The notes beneath the pieces are model-generated. The model searched no databases, was not told the DNA's origin, and was given only the letters and a program-made list of their open reading frames with translations. Of a stretch of 64,000 bases of DNA, positions 52,712 through 62,051 are shown in pieces. Position 1 is the stretch's first letter. Each line of letters starts with the position of its first letter. Source of the DNA: an uncultured Eubacteriales bacterium (GTDB taxonomy: Bacteria; Bacillota; Clostridia; Oscillospirales; CAG-272); the NCBI GenBank assembly GCA_934462825.1, contig CAKSIP010000004.1:29292-93291 (forward strand), given 5' to 3'. The position numbers and the translations under genes are program-made.

Positions 52712-55501
52712 TTATTCGTCGTCCCCTTCCCCTTGGTTTGCTCCGCAGCATTTTTTATATTTCTTGCCGCTTCCGCAAGGGCACGGATCGTTGCGGCCGA
52801 CCTTTTGCCCTTTTACCACGGGCGTTCCCTTCGGTTCGGACGTTTTTTTCACGGTCACTCTGGTTTTGGAAGAACCGGGCGCTCCTTCAAAACCGGCTGT
52901 GATGGGTTTAGCCACTTCCACACGGGACACTTCCGGCGCCTTGGGGAAAATGGCAAGAATCATACGCACGGTGCGGTCACGAATTTCATTGACCATTTCA
53001 TCGAACATATCGGCGCCCTGCATACGATATTCCACCACGGGATCTCTCTGAGCATACGATTGCAGGTTGATGCTCTCTTTCAGGGCATCCATCGCTTCAA
53101 TATGCTCCATCCAGCTACGGTCAACGCTTTGCAAAAGCACGGCACGCTCCACCTCGCGGAAGGCCTCGGCTCCGAACAAGGCTTCCTTGGAAGCATACAG
53201 CGTTTCGGCGCGGCGGCAAAGCTCGTCGATCAGATCCTTCCGCTGCAGCTTAGGCAGTTCCTCCGCCGTATAACGGAAGTCTTCATCACTGCAAAGCAAA
53301 CCGTTATACTCGTTGCGGATTACGCCAAAATTCCAATCCGAAGGCTCCTCGCCCGAAGTGGCTCTTTCCACCGTTTCGCCAATCGTTGTGCGAATCATAT
53401 TCTTGATCTTTTCGGAAACATCCTCTCCGTCCAGCACTTCACGGCGTTGTTTATAAATTACGGTTCTCTGTTGGTTCATCACGTCGTCATACGAGAGCAC
53501 GTATTTACGGCGCTTAAAGTTCTGATCCTCAATGCGCTTTTGAGCACCTTCAATCGTATTGGAAAGGATTTTAGCGTCAATGGGCGTATCCTCGTCGATA
53601 CCCAGAGCGTTGATGACGCCCTCCACTCTTTCGCTTCCAAACAGCCGCATCAGATCGTCCTGAAGGGATAAGAAAAACCGAGATTCGCCGGGATCTCCCT
53701 GACGGCCGGAACGGCCGCGGAGCTGGTTATCAATCCGTCGGCTTTCATGCCGCTCCGTACCGAGGATAAACAAGCCGCCCGCCTCTTTGACCTTTTCGGC
53801 CTCCGGGGCAATCTCCTCTTTATATTTTCGGTAAAGTCCGGCATAGATCTGCCGGGCATTCTGCACGTTTTCGTCGTCAATTTCCCGTGTTCCGGTAGCC
53901 ATCGCAATCAAATCCTCATCAATCTCCATGCGACGCATTTCGGCCTTCGCCATATATTCAGGGTTGCCGCCGAGCATAATGTCCGTACCACGTCCTGCCA
54001 TATTGGTAGAAATGGTCACAGCGCCCAGCTTACCGGCCTGCGCTACGATTTCCGCCTCTTTGGCGTGATATTTCGCATTCAGGACGGTATGCGGGATTCC
54101 TTCCCGTTTCAGCAGCTTGGACAATTCCTCGGATTTATCAATGGAAATCGTTCCCACCAAAACCGGCTGTCCCTTGGCATGGCACTGTTTAATCTGTTCC
54201 ACAACGGCTCTGTATTTTCCCGGAACCGTTTTATAAACGACATCGTGCCAATCCTTGCGAATCATGGGCATATTGGTCGGGACTTCCACGACATCAAGGC
54301 CGTAAATTTCCCGGAACTCATTTTCCTCCGTCATGGCGGTACCTGTCATACCGGAAAGCTTGTCATACATACGGAAATAGTTTTGGAAGGTAATCGTGGC
54401 AAGCGTCTTGTTTTCTTTTTCGACCTTTACGCCTTCCTTCGCCTCGATGGCTTGATGCAGTCCGTCGGAATAACGACGACCGGGCATCAGGCGCCCCGTA
54501 AACGCGTCTACAATCATAACGCCGTTTTCGTTGACAACATAATCGACGTCTCGGTGCATACATCCGTGCGCACGGATGGCCTGATTCACATGATGCACCA
54601 AAGTAATATTTTCGGGATCGTTAAAGTTTTCCACTCCGAAATAAGTTTCGGCGCGTTTGGCCCCGGCCGGCGTCAGGACGGCATTGTTGGCTTTTTCGTC
54701 TACGATATAGTCCGCGTCGATGCTATCCTGTTCCTCTTTGTTATCAATTTCTTTGACCACCATTTTTTTCAGCCGGCGCACAAAAGCATCCACCTTTTTG
54801 TACATATCGGTGGATTCACTGCCCTCGCCCGAAATGATCAAGGGCGTTCTTGCCTCATCAATCAAAATGGAGTCCACTTCGTCCACGATGGCAAAGACAT
54901 GCTCCCGCTGCATCATTCTGTTTTTGTAAATGGCCATATTGTCGCGCAGATAATCAAATCCGAACTCATTGTTGGTTCCATAGGTGATGTCGGCGTTGTA
55001 GGCGGCCTGCTTTTGTTCGGTGGAAAGGCCGTGAACCACAAGGCCGGTTTTCAGCCCCATAAACTCATACACCCGGCCCATTTCCTCGCTGTCACGGCGC
55101 GCCAAATAGTCGTTGACGGTCACAATATGAACGCCCTTACCGTTCAGCGCGTTCAGGTAGGCCGGCATGGTAGCCACCAGGGTTTTTCCTTCACCGGTTT
55201 TCATTTCGGCAATTCTGCCTTGATGCAGAATGATTCCGCCGATCAGCTGCACATAAAACGGGCGTTTTCCGAGCACGCGATCGTCCGCCTCACGAATGGC
55301 TGCATAAGCATCCGGCAAAATATCGTCCAGCGTTTCTCCTGCCGCCAGACGTGCTTTCAAGCGATCCGTCGTTCCCGACAATTCCTCATTCGTCATGGCC
55401 GCGTAAGAGGGCGCCAGCGCCTCGATCTGGTGCAAGGTCTTCTCCAGCTTCTTAATTTGACGTTCGCTATAAGTTCCGAAAATTTTATTGACAAGCCCCA
55501 T
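52712..55501 (-). CDS. secA: Preprotein translocase ATPase SecA
   Basis: The 929-residue motor of Sec protein export. Walker A is MKTGEGKTL (about 100-110), the DEAD-like motif is VDEVDSILIDEARTPL, and the second nucleotide domain has TNMAGRGTDIMLGG and RRIDNQLRGRSGRQGDPG. The C-terminal zinc tail NDPCPCGSGKKYKKCC, which binds SecB-like partners or the ribosome, is present. AGAGGATTTGAGATAC lies before the ATG at 55501; three extra codons upstream were left out. It is divergent from trmL. Confidence 0.98.
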   Translation of the reverse strand: MGLVNKIFGTYSERQIKKLEKTLHQIEALAPSYAAMTNEELSGTTDRLKARLAAGETLDDILPDAYAAIREADDRVLGKRPFYVQLIGGIILHQGRIAEMKTGEGKTLVATMPAYLNALNGKGVHIVTVNDYLARRDSEEMGRVYEFMGLKTGLVVHGLSTEQKQAAYNADITYGTNNEFGFDYLRDNMAIYKNRMMQREHVFAIVDEVDSILIDEARTPLIISGEGSESTDMYKKVDAFVRRLKKMVVKEIDNKEEQDSIDADYIVDEKANNAVLTPAGAKRAETYFGVENFNDPENITLVHHVNQAIRAHGCMHRDVDYVVNENGVMIVDAFTGRLMPGRRYSDGLHQAIEAKEGVKVEKENKTLATITFQNYFRMYDKLSGMTGTAMTEENEFREIYGLDVVEVPTNMPMIRKDWHDVVYKTVPGKYRAVVEQIKQCHAKGQPVLVGTISIDKSEELSKLLKREGIPHTVLNAKYHAKEAEIVAQAGKLGAVTISTNMAGRGTDIMLGGNPEYMAKAEMRRMEIDEDLIAMATGTREIDDENVQNARQIYAGLYRKYKEEIAPEAEKVKEAGGLFILGTERHESRRIDNQLRGRSGRQGDPGESRFFLSLQDDLMRLFGSERVEGVINALGIDEDTPIDAKILSNTIEGAQKRIEDQNFKRRKYVLSYDDVMNQQRTVIYKQRREVLDGEDVSEKIKNMIRTTIGETVERATSGEEPSDWNFGVIRNEYNGLLCSDEDFRYTAEELPKLQRKDLIDELCRRAETLYASKEALFGAEAFREVERAVLLQSVDRSWMEHIEAMDALKESINLQSYAQRDPVVEYRMQGADMFDEMVNEIRDRTVRMILAIFPKAPEVSRVEVAKPITAGFEGAPGSSKTRVTVKKTSEPKGTPVVKGQKVGRNDPCPCGSGKKYKKCCGANQGEGDDE

Positions 55502-55645
55502 GTATCTCAAATCCTCTTTCTGTTTTTCTTGTTACAGGCAATATCCTGTCAAACGTAATATTCAATATAATTGTCTTATTATACTACAACTCCTTTTGAA
55601 TTGCTACACATTTTTTGTAAATTTTCCAAAGGATATAAAAAGATA

Positions 55646-55674
55646 TTGAGAAATTCATTTTTTTGTATTATAAT
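55646..55674 (+). promoter_or_regulatory. Promoter of trmL-mnmA
   Basis: TTGAGA, 17-nt spacer, TATAAT, about 33 bp before trmL. Confidence 0.82.
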
Positions 55675-55706
55675 AACACTTAGTACAGATAAAAGAGGAC
55701 ACACAT

Positions 55707-56243
55707 ATGAGCCAAATCAATATTGTTTTATTGGAGCCGCAAATTCCCCAAAACACCGGAAATATTGCCAGAACCTGTGCGGCCACGGGGGCCGCGCTTC
55801 ATCTGATCCGCCCGCTCGGCTTTGCCATTGATGACAAAAAGCTGAAACGAGCCGGGCTTGATTATTGGCATCAGCTGGACATCACATATTATGAAAGCCT
55901 TGACGACTTCTTTCAAAAGAATCCCGATGCTTCGCCGTATTTCTTCACTACGAAGGCACGTCACGTCTATTCGGATGTCATCTATCCCGCCAAAACCTTT
56001 TTAATGTTCGGGCGAGAGGACGCCGGATTACCGGAAGAATTGCTCAAGGCGCACGAGGCGTCTTGCGTCAGACTTCCCATGCGAGAAACACTGCGCAGTC
56101 TGAACCTTTCCAACACGGTAGCGGTCGCCGTTTATGAGGTTCTGCGACAGCGAAATTTTGAAGGCATGCAGTTAGAAGGTCATTTAGCAAAGCTCTGCTG
56201 GGAAAGCGAGCAGACATCAAAAAAGGAAGGAAGTTGCCTATGA
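55707..56243 (+). CDS. trmL: tRNA (cytidine/uridine-34 2'-O) methyltransferase
   Basis: A 178-residue SPOUT enzyme that methylates the wobble ribose of two tRNA-Leu species with SAM. Motif 1 is EPQIPQNTGNIARTCAATGA, motif 2 FGREDAGLP, and motif 3 LRSLNLSNTVAVAVYE with the knot-forming Ser-Leu-Asn. It is preceded by AAAAGAGGACACACAT, a weak ribosome site. The stop overlaps the mnmA start (ATGA), making two wobble-base modification enzymes translationally coupled. Confidence 0.95.
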   Translation: MSQINIVLLEPQIPQNTGNIARTCAATGAALHLIRPLGFAIDDKKLKRAGLDYWHQLDITYYESLDDFFQKNPDASPYFFTTKARHVYSDVIYPAKTFLMFGREDAGLPEELLKAHEASCVRLPMRETLRSLNLSNTVAVAVYEVLRQRNFEGMQLEGHLAKLCWESEQTSKKEGSCL

Positions 56244-57295
56244 AGGAAAAAATTTTAGTGGCCATGAGCGGCGGCGTTGACAGTGCCGTGGCGGCGCACT
56301 TAATCATGAAAGCCGGCTATGAAGCCATCGGGGTAACCATGCAGCTGACGAAAGGCCTGCCCGGCTGTGAAAACGGTTCTTCCAAGGATATAGAAGCGGC
56401 CCAAAGGGTTTGCAAGCGGCTTGGCATTGCGCATCAAACGCTGGATCTCGGAAGTCCGTTCCGCGACGTGGTAATTCGCAACTTTATAGATCAATACAAG
56501 GCAGGCTACACGCCCAACCCTTGCGTGGTTTGCAACAAAACAATCAAATTCGGCGCTCTGCTTGCCTATGCGGAAAGCATAGGATGCGCCGGCATTGCAA
56601 CCGGTCACTACGCAAAAATCGAAAAGCTTGCCAACGGGCGCTTTGCCATCAAAAAAGCCATCGACGACAGCAAGGATCAAACCTACATGCTTTGGTCTCT
56701 TTCGCAAGAGCAGCTTTCCAAAATTCTGTTTCCTTTAGGAACGCTGCAAAAAACGGAGGTGCGCGCCATGGCCGCCGAGCTGTCCTTTGAAAACGCGCAG
56801 AAAAAGGACAGTCAGGACATTTGTTTCATTCCGAACGGAAACTATGTAAAATTTATCGAAAAATATGACGGATACATTCCCTGCCCCGGCGATTTCATTG
56901 ATTCCGACGGGCATGTTCTCGGCAAGCACAAAGGACTTTTGCACTACACCACCGGCCAGCGCAAGGGGCTTGGCATTGCCTTGGGGGCGCCTATGTTTGT
57001 CCTTGGGAAATCGGCCGAAAACAACACCGTAACGCTTGGCCAAAATCAAGCGTTGTATCAAAGCACTCTGACCGCCGAGCACATCAATCTGATTTCCGTC
57101 CCCAAGCTTGACGCGCCGATTCGGGCGTTGGCCAAGGCGCGCTACCGTCAGGTAGCGGCTCCGGCCGTTATCACCCAAACGGACGAAACGCATTTGTCCG
57201 TGACCTTTGATTCGCCGGTTCGCGCCATCACACCGGGACAATCCGTAGTAATCTACGACGGAGATGTATTGCTGGGCGGCGGCTTCATCCAATAA
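56240..57295 (+). CDS. mnmA: tRNA-specific 2-thiouridylase
   Basis: A 351-residue enzyme that puts the 2-thio group on wobble U34 of tRNA-Lys, -Glu and -Gln. The ATP-pyrophosphatase loop is SGGVDS (10-15). The catalytic cysteine pair is C95 (in GYTPNPCVVC) and C195 (in SQDICFI). TGHYAK and LHYTTGQRKGLGIA are family marks. The ATG at 56240 follows GGAAGGAAG by a good spacing; a TTG six bases earlier is a weaker choice. It follows trmL with a 4-bp overlap. Confidence 0.97.
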   Translation: MKEKILVAMSGGVDSAVAAHLIMKAGYEAIGVTMQLTKGLPGCENGSSKDIEAAQRVCKRLGIAHQTLDLGSPFRDVVIRNFIDQYKAGYTPNPCVVCNKTIKFGALLAYAESIGCAGIATGHYAKIEKLANGRFAIKKAIDDSKDQTYMLWSLSQEQLSKILFPLGTLQKTEVRAMAAELSFENAQKKDSQDICFIPNGNYVKFIEKYDGYIPCPGDFIDSDGHVLGKHKGLLHYTTGQRKGLGIALGAPMFVLGKSAENNTVTLGQNQALYQSTLTAEHINLISVPKLDAPIRALAKARYRQVAAPAVITQTDETHLSVTFDSPVRAITPGQSVVIYDGDVLLGGGFIQ

Positions 57296-57324
57296 AACTA
57301 TCTTCCAAGAAGGGATTGCATAAC

Positions 57325-58350
57325 ATGAAAACAAACGAAACAGGAAAAGCAACCGAAACCATCCGCGCGATACTGCAAAATATGTCCCTTGCTGAAAAAG
57401 TCGGACAACTCTTTATCGTGCGTTGCCCCCGCACGGGCGTATCGGAATTGATCCAAAACTACCATGTGGGCGGCATTACGCTTTATGACGCAGACTTTGA
57501 AGATTCCTCGCCCGATGAAGTCAAAGCCACCATAGCCTCGTATCAGGCACAAGCGAAAATCCCGCTTTTTATCGCCGTAGACGAAGAAGGAGGGCGTGTC
57601 TGCCGCATCAGCAATCACAAGCAGTTCCGGGCAACGCCCTTTCCCTACCCGCAAGAGCTGGTTGCCGGCGGCATAGACGCCATTCGCCAAGATGCTACGG
57701 AAAAAGCCGCGCTTCTGACATCGCTCGGCGTAACGCTGGATTTTGCCCCCGTTTGTGATCTTTCCCAAAACCCCGACAGCTTTATTTATTGTCGCACCTA
57801 CGGGAAAGGCCCCGAAGAAACCGGCACCTACATCCGTGCCGTTGTGGAAGCCATGAATCGCGGCCAATTATTAAGCACATTGAAGCATTTTCCGGGCTAC
57901 GGCGACAACATGGATACTCATGTCATGTCTTCCTCGGACGCGAGAGATATGGATACGTTTGTCACCTCGGAGCTGATTCCCTTCATCGCGGGCATAGAAG
58001 CCGGCGCCGACATGGTGATGATCTCGCACAATATCATTGAGTGTATGGAACCGGACTGCCCGGCCTCCCTCTCGCCCGCCGTACACCGACTTCTGCGGGA
58101 AAAGCTCGCCTTCCGCGGCGTTATCGTCACCGATTCTTTGGATATGGATGCCGTCACGCTTTATACAAACAATGAAAGCGCCGCCGTCCGCGCCATTTTA
58201 TCCGGCAACGATCTTCTTTGCTGTTCCAGCTATAAGGAACAGATCCCTGCCGTTTTGCAGGCTGTGTCCGACGGTACCATCGAGGAAAGCCGCATTGACG
58301 CCTCTCTCGAAAGACTGCTCCTTGCCAAGGCAAAATTCGGTCAGATTTAA
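57325..58350 (+). CDS. GH3 beta-N-acetylhexosaminidase (NagZ-like), cytoplasmic
   Basis: A 341-residue GH3 enzyme that removes GlcNAc from muropeptides or other short glycans. [10 protein letters not shown] (substrate strand), [13 protein letters not shown] (loop with the Asp-His acid/base dyad of NagZ; the usual GHGD is GYGD here), and [10 protein letters not shown] (Asp nucleophile) are present. No signal peptide, so it is cytoplasmic and likely works in wall recycling, unlike the secreted Gram-positive forms. AAGAAGGGA precedes the ATG at 57325. It is the third gene after trmL-mnmA, 29 bp on, and ends at a terminator. Confidence 0.9.
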   Translation: MKTNETGKATETIRAILQNMSLAEKVGQLFIVRCPRTGVSELIQNYHVGGITLYDADFEDSSPDEVKATIASYQAQAKIPLFIAVDEEGGRVCRISNHKQFRATPFPYPQELVAGGIDAIRQDATEKAALLTSLGVTLDFAPVCDLSQNPDSFIYCRTYGKGPEETGTYIRAVVEAMNRGQLLSTLKHFPGYGDNMDTHVMSSSDARDMDTFVTSELIPFIAGIEAGADMVMISHNIIECMEPDCPASLSPAVHRLLREKLAFRGVIVTDSLDMDAVTLYTNNESAAVRAILSGNDLLCCSSYKEQIPAVLQAVSDGTIEESRIDASLERLLLAKAKFGQI

Positions 58351-58420
58351 ATCGATCTTTCGAATGGATTCTCGGAAGAATCAGCATATTTGCCGTTAAA
58401 TTGCAGATAATAAAAACAAT

Positions 58421-58476
58421 GGAACGGAGATTTTCCCGGCCGTCGCCAGGGAGATCTCCGTTCTTTTCCATTTTTT
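58421..58476 (+). terminator. Intrinsic terminator after the nagZ-like gene
   Basis: GGAACGGAGA...TTCCC and GGGA...TCTCCGTTC pair around an 11-nt loop. TTTTCCATTTTTT follows. It lies between the GH3 gene and eno. Confidence 0.82.
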
Positions 58477-58496
58477 GCAGAGGAAGGATGGCAGAT

Positions 58497-59783
58497 ATGG
58501 CAAAACCTCAGATTTTAAGATGCAGTGCGCGTGAAATTCTTGACTCACGCGGCAATCCCACTGTGGAGACATCCGTAATATTAACCGACGGAACCGTAGG
58601 CGTAGCGGCGGTTCCCTCCGGCGCTTCCACCGGCATTTTTGAAGCGCATGAAAAAAGGGACGGAGAAACCAATCGCTACGGAGGAAAGGGCGTCCGCGAA
58701 GCCGTGGGCAATGTTTGCAACGTCATTTCCCCCGCCCTTTCCGGTATGTACGCTTCGGAGCAGGGCGAGGTTGACCGTCTTTTACGCGGAATCGACGGCA
58801 CCGATAACAAATCCAATTTAGGAGCCAACGCAATTCTTTCGGTATCCATTGCCTGCGCCCGCGCCGCGGCCAATTATTTCAAGCTCCCCATTTATCGCTA
58901 TCTCGGCGGGATGAACGCTGCCCGGCTCCCTGTTCCTATGATGAACATTCTCAACGGCGGTGCGCATGCTTCAAACAATGTGGAAATTCAGGAATTTATG
59001 ATTGTCCCGGTGGGGGCCTCCTCCTTTTCCGAGGCTCTCCGCATGGGAAGCGAGGTGTATCACAGCCTGAAATTACTGCTTTTGGAAAAAGGACTTTCCA
59101 CAGGCATTGGGGACGAAGGGGGCTTTGCACCCGATCTTGCTTCAGACGAGGAGGCGATCGAACTGATTATCGGCGCCATTCACCGCGCCGGCTACACCAC
59201 CGATCAGATTCGGATTGCCTTGGATGCAGCCGCCGGCGAATGGAAGCCGGCCGGGCAGGAAGCCGAAAAACGTGCGTACTTTCTTCCGAAAAGGCGCAAG
59301 CGCCTTTTGCGCGACGATCTTATCGGATATTGGCAAAAACTGATTCTGAATTATCCGATTTTGTCTTTGGAGGATGGGCTGGATCAGCAGGACTTGGAAG
59401 GATGGACGGCACTGACGGCCAAGCTGGGAGCCAGCGCCATGCTGGTGGGCGACGATTTGTTTGTGACAAATACAAAGCGCTTGCGGAAAGGCGCCTCTGT
59501 CGGTGCAGGCAATGCCATTTTGATCAAGCCCAACCAGATCGGTACGCTGTCGGAAACGCTGGAGGTCATTCATTTGGCCAAGGATGCCGGCTACCGTTTT
59601 ATTCTTTCCCATCGTTCCGGCGAGACCGAGGACACTACGCTTTCGGACATTGCCGTGGCGGTCAATGCCCCCTTCATCAAAGCCGGCGCTCCGTGCCGCG
59701 GCGAGCGTGTGGCCAAATACAATCGTCTGTTGCGAATCGAAGCCTCCCTCGGCAGCACGGCGCATTTTGGAGAATTTCATTAA
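58497..59783 (+). CDS. eno: Enolase
   Basis: A 428-residue glycolytic enzyme that turns 2-phosphoglycerate into phosphoenolpyruvate. The N-terminal [15 protein letters not shown], the mobile loop [17 protein letters not shown], the LEDG metal site, [17 protein letters not shown] (catalytic Lys) and SHRSGETED are all kept. Some surroundings diverge from the family: HASNNVEIQ in place of HADNNVDIQ, and GAPCRGER in place of the common TGS.SRSER, plus a basic insert KRRKRLL at about residue 265. Active residues are intact. The ATG at 58497 (MAKPQIL) lies nine bases after AGGAAGG. It is followed by four stem-loops. Confidence 0.95.
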   Translation: MAKPQILRCSAREILDSRGNPTVETSVILTDGTVGVAAVPSGASTGIFEAHEKRDGETNRYGGKGVREAVGNVCNVISPALSGMYASEQGEVDRLLRGIDGTDNKSNLGANAILSVSIACARAAANYFKLPIYRYLGGMNAARLPVPMMNILNGGAHASNNVEIQEFMIVPVGASSFSEALRMGSEVYHSLKLLLLEKGLSTGIGDEGGFAPDLASDEEAIELIIGAIHRAGYTTDQIRIALDAAAGEWKPAGQEAEKRAYFLPKRRKRLLRDDLIGYWQKLILNYPILSLEDGLDQQDLEGWTALTAKLGASAMLVGDDLFVTNTKRLRKGASVGAGNAILIKPNQIGTLSETLEVIHLAKDAGYRFILSHRSGETEDTTLSDIAVAVNAPFIKAGAPCRGERVAKYNRLLRIEASLGSTAHFGEFH

Positions 59784-59794
59784 ACAGCACAAAA

Positions 59795-59833
59795 GGGAGT
59801 GTAAAAAACTCAGAATGAGTTTTTTACACTCCC
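59795..59833. terminator. 18-bp perfect stem-loop after eno
   Basis: GGGAGTGTAAAAAACTCA pairs fully with its complement around GAA. It starts 12 nt past the eno stop and is nearly identical in its outer arm to the one after xpt. Confidence 0.88.
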
Positions 59834-59843
59834 ACCGACATTG

Positions 59844-59880
59844 TTCTCGGCGGCAAAGCGCCGCCGTTTGCCGCCGAGAA
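59844..59880. other. 14-bp GC-rich stem-loop in the eno/DUF5131 gap
   Basis: TTCTCGGCGGCAAA pairs fully with TTTGCCGCCGAGAA around a GC-rich 9-nt loop. Confidence 0.75.
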
Positions 59881-59926
59881 AATCAGAAAAGCAAGATATG
59901 AAAGGCAAAACCGACCAAGAATCGCT

Positions 59927-59952
59927 AAAAAATGCCGGGGCCCGACCGGCAT
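59927..59952 (-). terminator. Intrinsic terminator of the nrdR-DUF5131 unit
   Basis: On the minus strand ATGCCGG, TCGGGCC, CCGGCAT, TTTTTAG. Near-copy of the terminator at 50451-50477. Confidence 0.8.
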
Positions 59953-59958
59953 CTTTGA

Positions 59959-59993
59959 GGGGCTGTGAAAAGCTTGATGCTTTTCACAGCCCC
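59959..59993. terminator. 15-bp perfect stem-loop next to the DUF5131 stop
   Basis: GGGGCTGTGAAAAGC, TTGAT, GCTTTTCACAGCCCC. It lies 7 nt past the DUF5131 stop on the minus strand. Confidence 0.82.
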
Positions 59994-60000
59994 GACGACA

Positions 60001-60738
60001 TTATCTTCCCCCGATAGGCAAGTCGATCCCTGCCCGTTTCGCCTGCACCTGCTGGAGCCGCCGCGGAATCCGATACAGCTTTCCGTCTTTTACAAAAGCG
60101 GCGCCGGTTTGCTTAAAGCAAAACCCCACATGGGACATAATGCAATCGTCCCGAAGCGACAGCACCCAATTATAATCGCAGGGGCGCACACAGTTCGGAT
60201 CACCGGATTCGCCGCCCACGGTCACACGTTCCACTTTTCCATCGCTCAAATATGGGCGAAGGCAAATTTCCCCCAAGAGAGGCTCGCAAACAATCTCCCG
60301 ATGGGCAATCGGAAGCGACAGAAAAAAGGGGAGGCGCTCATCGGCCCGCTTCTGATTTTCGCAGGTGCATAGAATGGTCACGTTTTCGTACCCCTCGCCC
60401 CAATCCGAGGGCAATTCCTCATAAAAACGCAAAATTCGCTTGGTAATGATCATAAAATGCAAATCGGGGCGGGCGCGAATCATTTTCCACGCATCGGCCC
60501 GCCATACATCGGCTTGCGGCAGAAAGAAATCGGAGGAAAGGCAGGTAAATACCGTTTCCCCCGTGCCCATCTGATAGCTCCCGTCCTTTTTCTTTCTGAC
60601 AGGAAGATCAAACTCCGCATTTTTTGTTATTTCATTGCTTTTTTTATCAATTTTTTGGTCAATCCGGTAAACATAGCAGTGCAGACACCCTTCGCTGTAC
60701 TTTTGACAACCGTGCCATGGATTCCAATGTCGGCTCAT
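60001..60738 (-). CDS. DUF5131 (phage Gp37/Gp68-like) family protein
   Basis: A 245-residue protein. The N-terminal WNPWHGCQKYSEGCLHCYV, with three cysteines, is the hallmark of the family; the C-terminal GGESGDPNCVRPC adds two more. The pattern suggests a metal or Fe-S site, and some authors relate the family to radical-SAM-like proteins, but no activity is established. Homologues occur in phages and in bacterial genomes. Here it overlaps the nrdR stop by 4 bp (ATGA), a stable chromosomal setting and not an obvious prophage. Confidence 0.85.
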   Translation of the reverse strand: MSRHWNPWHGCQKYSEGCLHCYVYRIDQKIDKKSNEITKNAEFDLPVRKKKDGSYQMGTGETVFTCLSSDFFLPQADVWRADAWKMIRARPDLHFMIITKRILRFYEELPSDWGEGYENVTILCTCENQKRADERLPFFLSLPIAHREIVCEPLLGEICLRPYLSDGKVERVTVGGESGDPNCVRPCDYNWVLSLRDDCIMSHVGFCFKQTGAAFVKDGKLYRIPRRLQQVQAKRAGIDLPIGGR

Positions 60739-61196
60739 GACTTGTGCCGGAAGGACTCCGCGCGCAGTCCGCGCAGTTCTTCAAGAAAAGTATCAATATC
60801 TTTAAATTCTCTGTAAACCGAAGCAAAGCGCACATAAGAAACCTCATCAATCTTACGCAGCTTTTCCATCACCATCTCACCGATCTCCTGCGTTGTCACT
60901 TGATTTTTCATCGTGCTCAGAAGTTCGGACTCAATGTCTGCTACGATGTCCTCCGCTTTTACCGGTCGCTTTTGGCAGGCCTTCAAAAGGCCGCCCAGCA
61001 GTTTGTTTTTATCAAACAGCTCCTTGGAGCCGTCTTTTTTTATTACAATGATTTGAACGGTTTCTATCATTTCAAACGTATTGAATCGTTTTCCGCAGGA
61101 CAAACATTCCCGGCGACGACGAATGGTATTATTTTCCGTTACCGGACGGGAATCAATCACTTTGCTTTCATTATAACCGCAATAGGGACATTTCAT
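60735..61196 (-). CDS. nrdR: Ribonucleotide reductase repressor NrdR
   Basis: A 153-residue transcription repressor of nrd genes. The N-terminal zinc ribbon uses C3, C6, C31 and C34 (MKCPYCGYN and RECLSCGKRF); the ATP-cone (about 49-139) senses ATP/dATP and begins with IVIKKDGSKELFDKNKL. TCGGAGGATTGCT precedes the ATG. It has its own promoter. No nrd genes or NrdR boxes were seen in the window. Confidence 0.97.
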   Translation of the reverse strand: MKCPYCGYNESKVIDSRPVTENNTIRRRRECLSCGKRFNTFEMIETVQIIVIKKDGSKELFDKNKLLGGLLKACQKRPVKAEDIVADIESELLSTMKNQVTTQEIGEMVMEKLRKIDEVSYVRFASVYREFKDIDTFLEELRGLRAESFRHKS

Positions 61197-61236
61197 AGCA
61201 ATCCTCCGAACAATACATTAGTATTATACGGTTATT

Positions 61237-61265
61237 ATTTTAGCATAGTTTTGAGCGTTTGTAAA
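61237..61265 (-). promoter_or_regulatory. Promoter of nrdR-DUF5131
   Basis: On the minus strand TTTACA, 17-nt spacer, TAAAAT. Confidence 0.7.
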
Positions 61266-61274
61266 CCCCCTGTA

Positions 61275-61616
61275 TTAAATCGCAACCGCACTTTTCAATT
61301 CATGCAAGGCATCGTGCAATCCAATCGGCGTCACTTCAAAGTCCATCAAACGCGAAAACAGCTCCTCGGCCAATTCTCGCTTTTCGCTCAGCACCTCCGT
61401 GGCGCAATCCGTGGGAGATGCCACCGTAACAAGATACGCATTCTCCTTGCCGTACACGGCCGTCATACGATACGTAACCATCAATTTTCCCATAACAGTT
61501 TCAAGAGAAAGGGTTTCGCACCGAAGGGTTTCTGCGCACAACGCCTCTGCGGTATGCGCCTGTTCCATTTCATTCCGTTTCTGTTGCTTTTCTGTTCCTT
61601 TTTTCATGTCATTCAT
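61275..61616 (-). CDS. Small protein, probably DUF6514 family
   Basis: A 113-residue soluble protein. After a charged N-terminus (about 1-35) comes a compact domain: VTYRMTAVYGKENAYLVTV, a middle loop with TDC, then LAEELFSRLMDFEVTPIGLHDAL, which matches the general shape of the clostridial DUF6514 proteins as I recall them. TTAGGAG precedes the ATG. It lies in front of nrdR on the same strand but with a promoter between. Function unknown. Confidence 0.65.
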   Translation of the reverse strand: MNDMKKGTEKQQKRNEMEQAHTAEALCAETLRCETLSLETVMGKLMVTYRMTAVYGKENAYLVTVASPTDCATEVLSEKRELAEELFSRLMDFEVTPIGLHDALHELKSAVAI

Positions 61617-62051
61617 TTTTTGTTACTCCTAATATTGTTATGCGGTGTTTGAACTATTCCTATTATACATGTTTCTATACGCGAAAAACATTAACAGCTT
61701 GACCATTTTGCACTCATTTTTCTCACGCAACCCTTGCTTTTTTGAGCAATTTGCCACAATTGGACGCAAAAACAGTTTTTTCGACCTTGTTTGGCCCCGC
61801 GTTTTTTCATTATTTTGAATAAATATACATTTTAATTGCAATTTGTTTAAGTATTTCGGATCAAATGGAGTATTTTCCCAATACAGCCAAGAATATTATA
61901 TAGATTTTTTGATCAAAATAATGTATAATTTTTAAGGATTCGGGGATTATTCCGTGCTTTTCACGCATAAATAAAATAATTCCCTGTTTTGACCGAATTT
62001 ACAGCCAACGCAGAATAAAAATTCATATATATTGGAAATTAGGGGGTATTT
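61617..62051. other. 435-bp AT-rich intergenic region
   Basis: Between two divergent genes. Apart from a TATAAT-like -10 on each side without good -35 partners I see no gene, repeat or clear stem-loop. Confidence 0.5.

Noticed and set aside
60001..60738. DUF5131 gene as a sign of a prophage
   Set aside because: It is translationally coupled to nrdR and no other phage-type gene is near.
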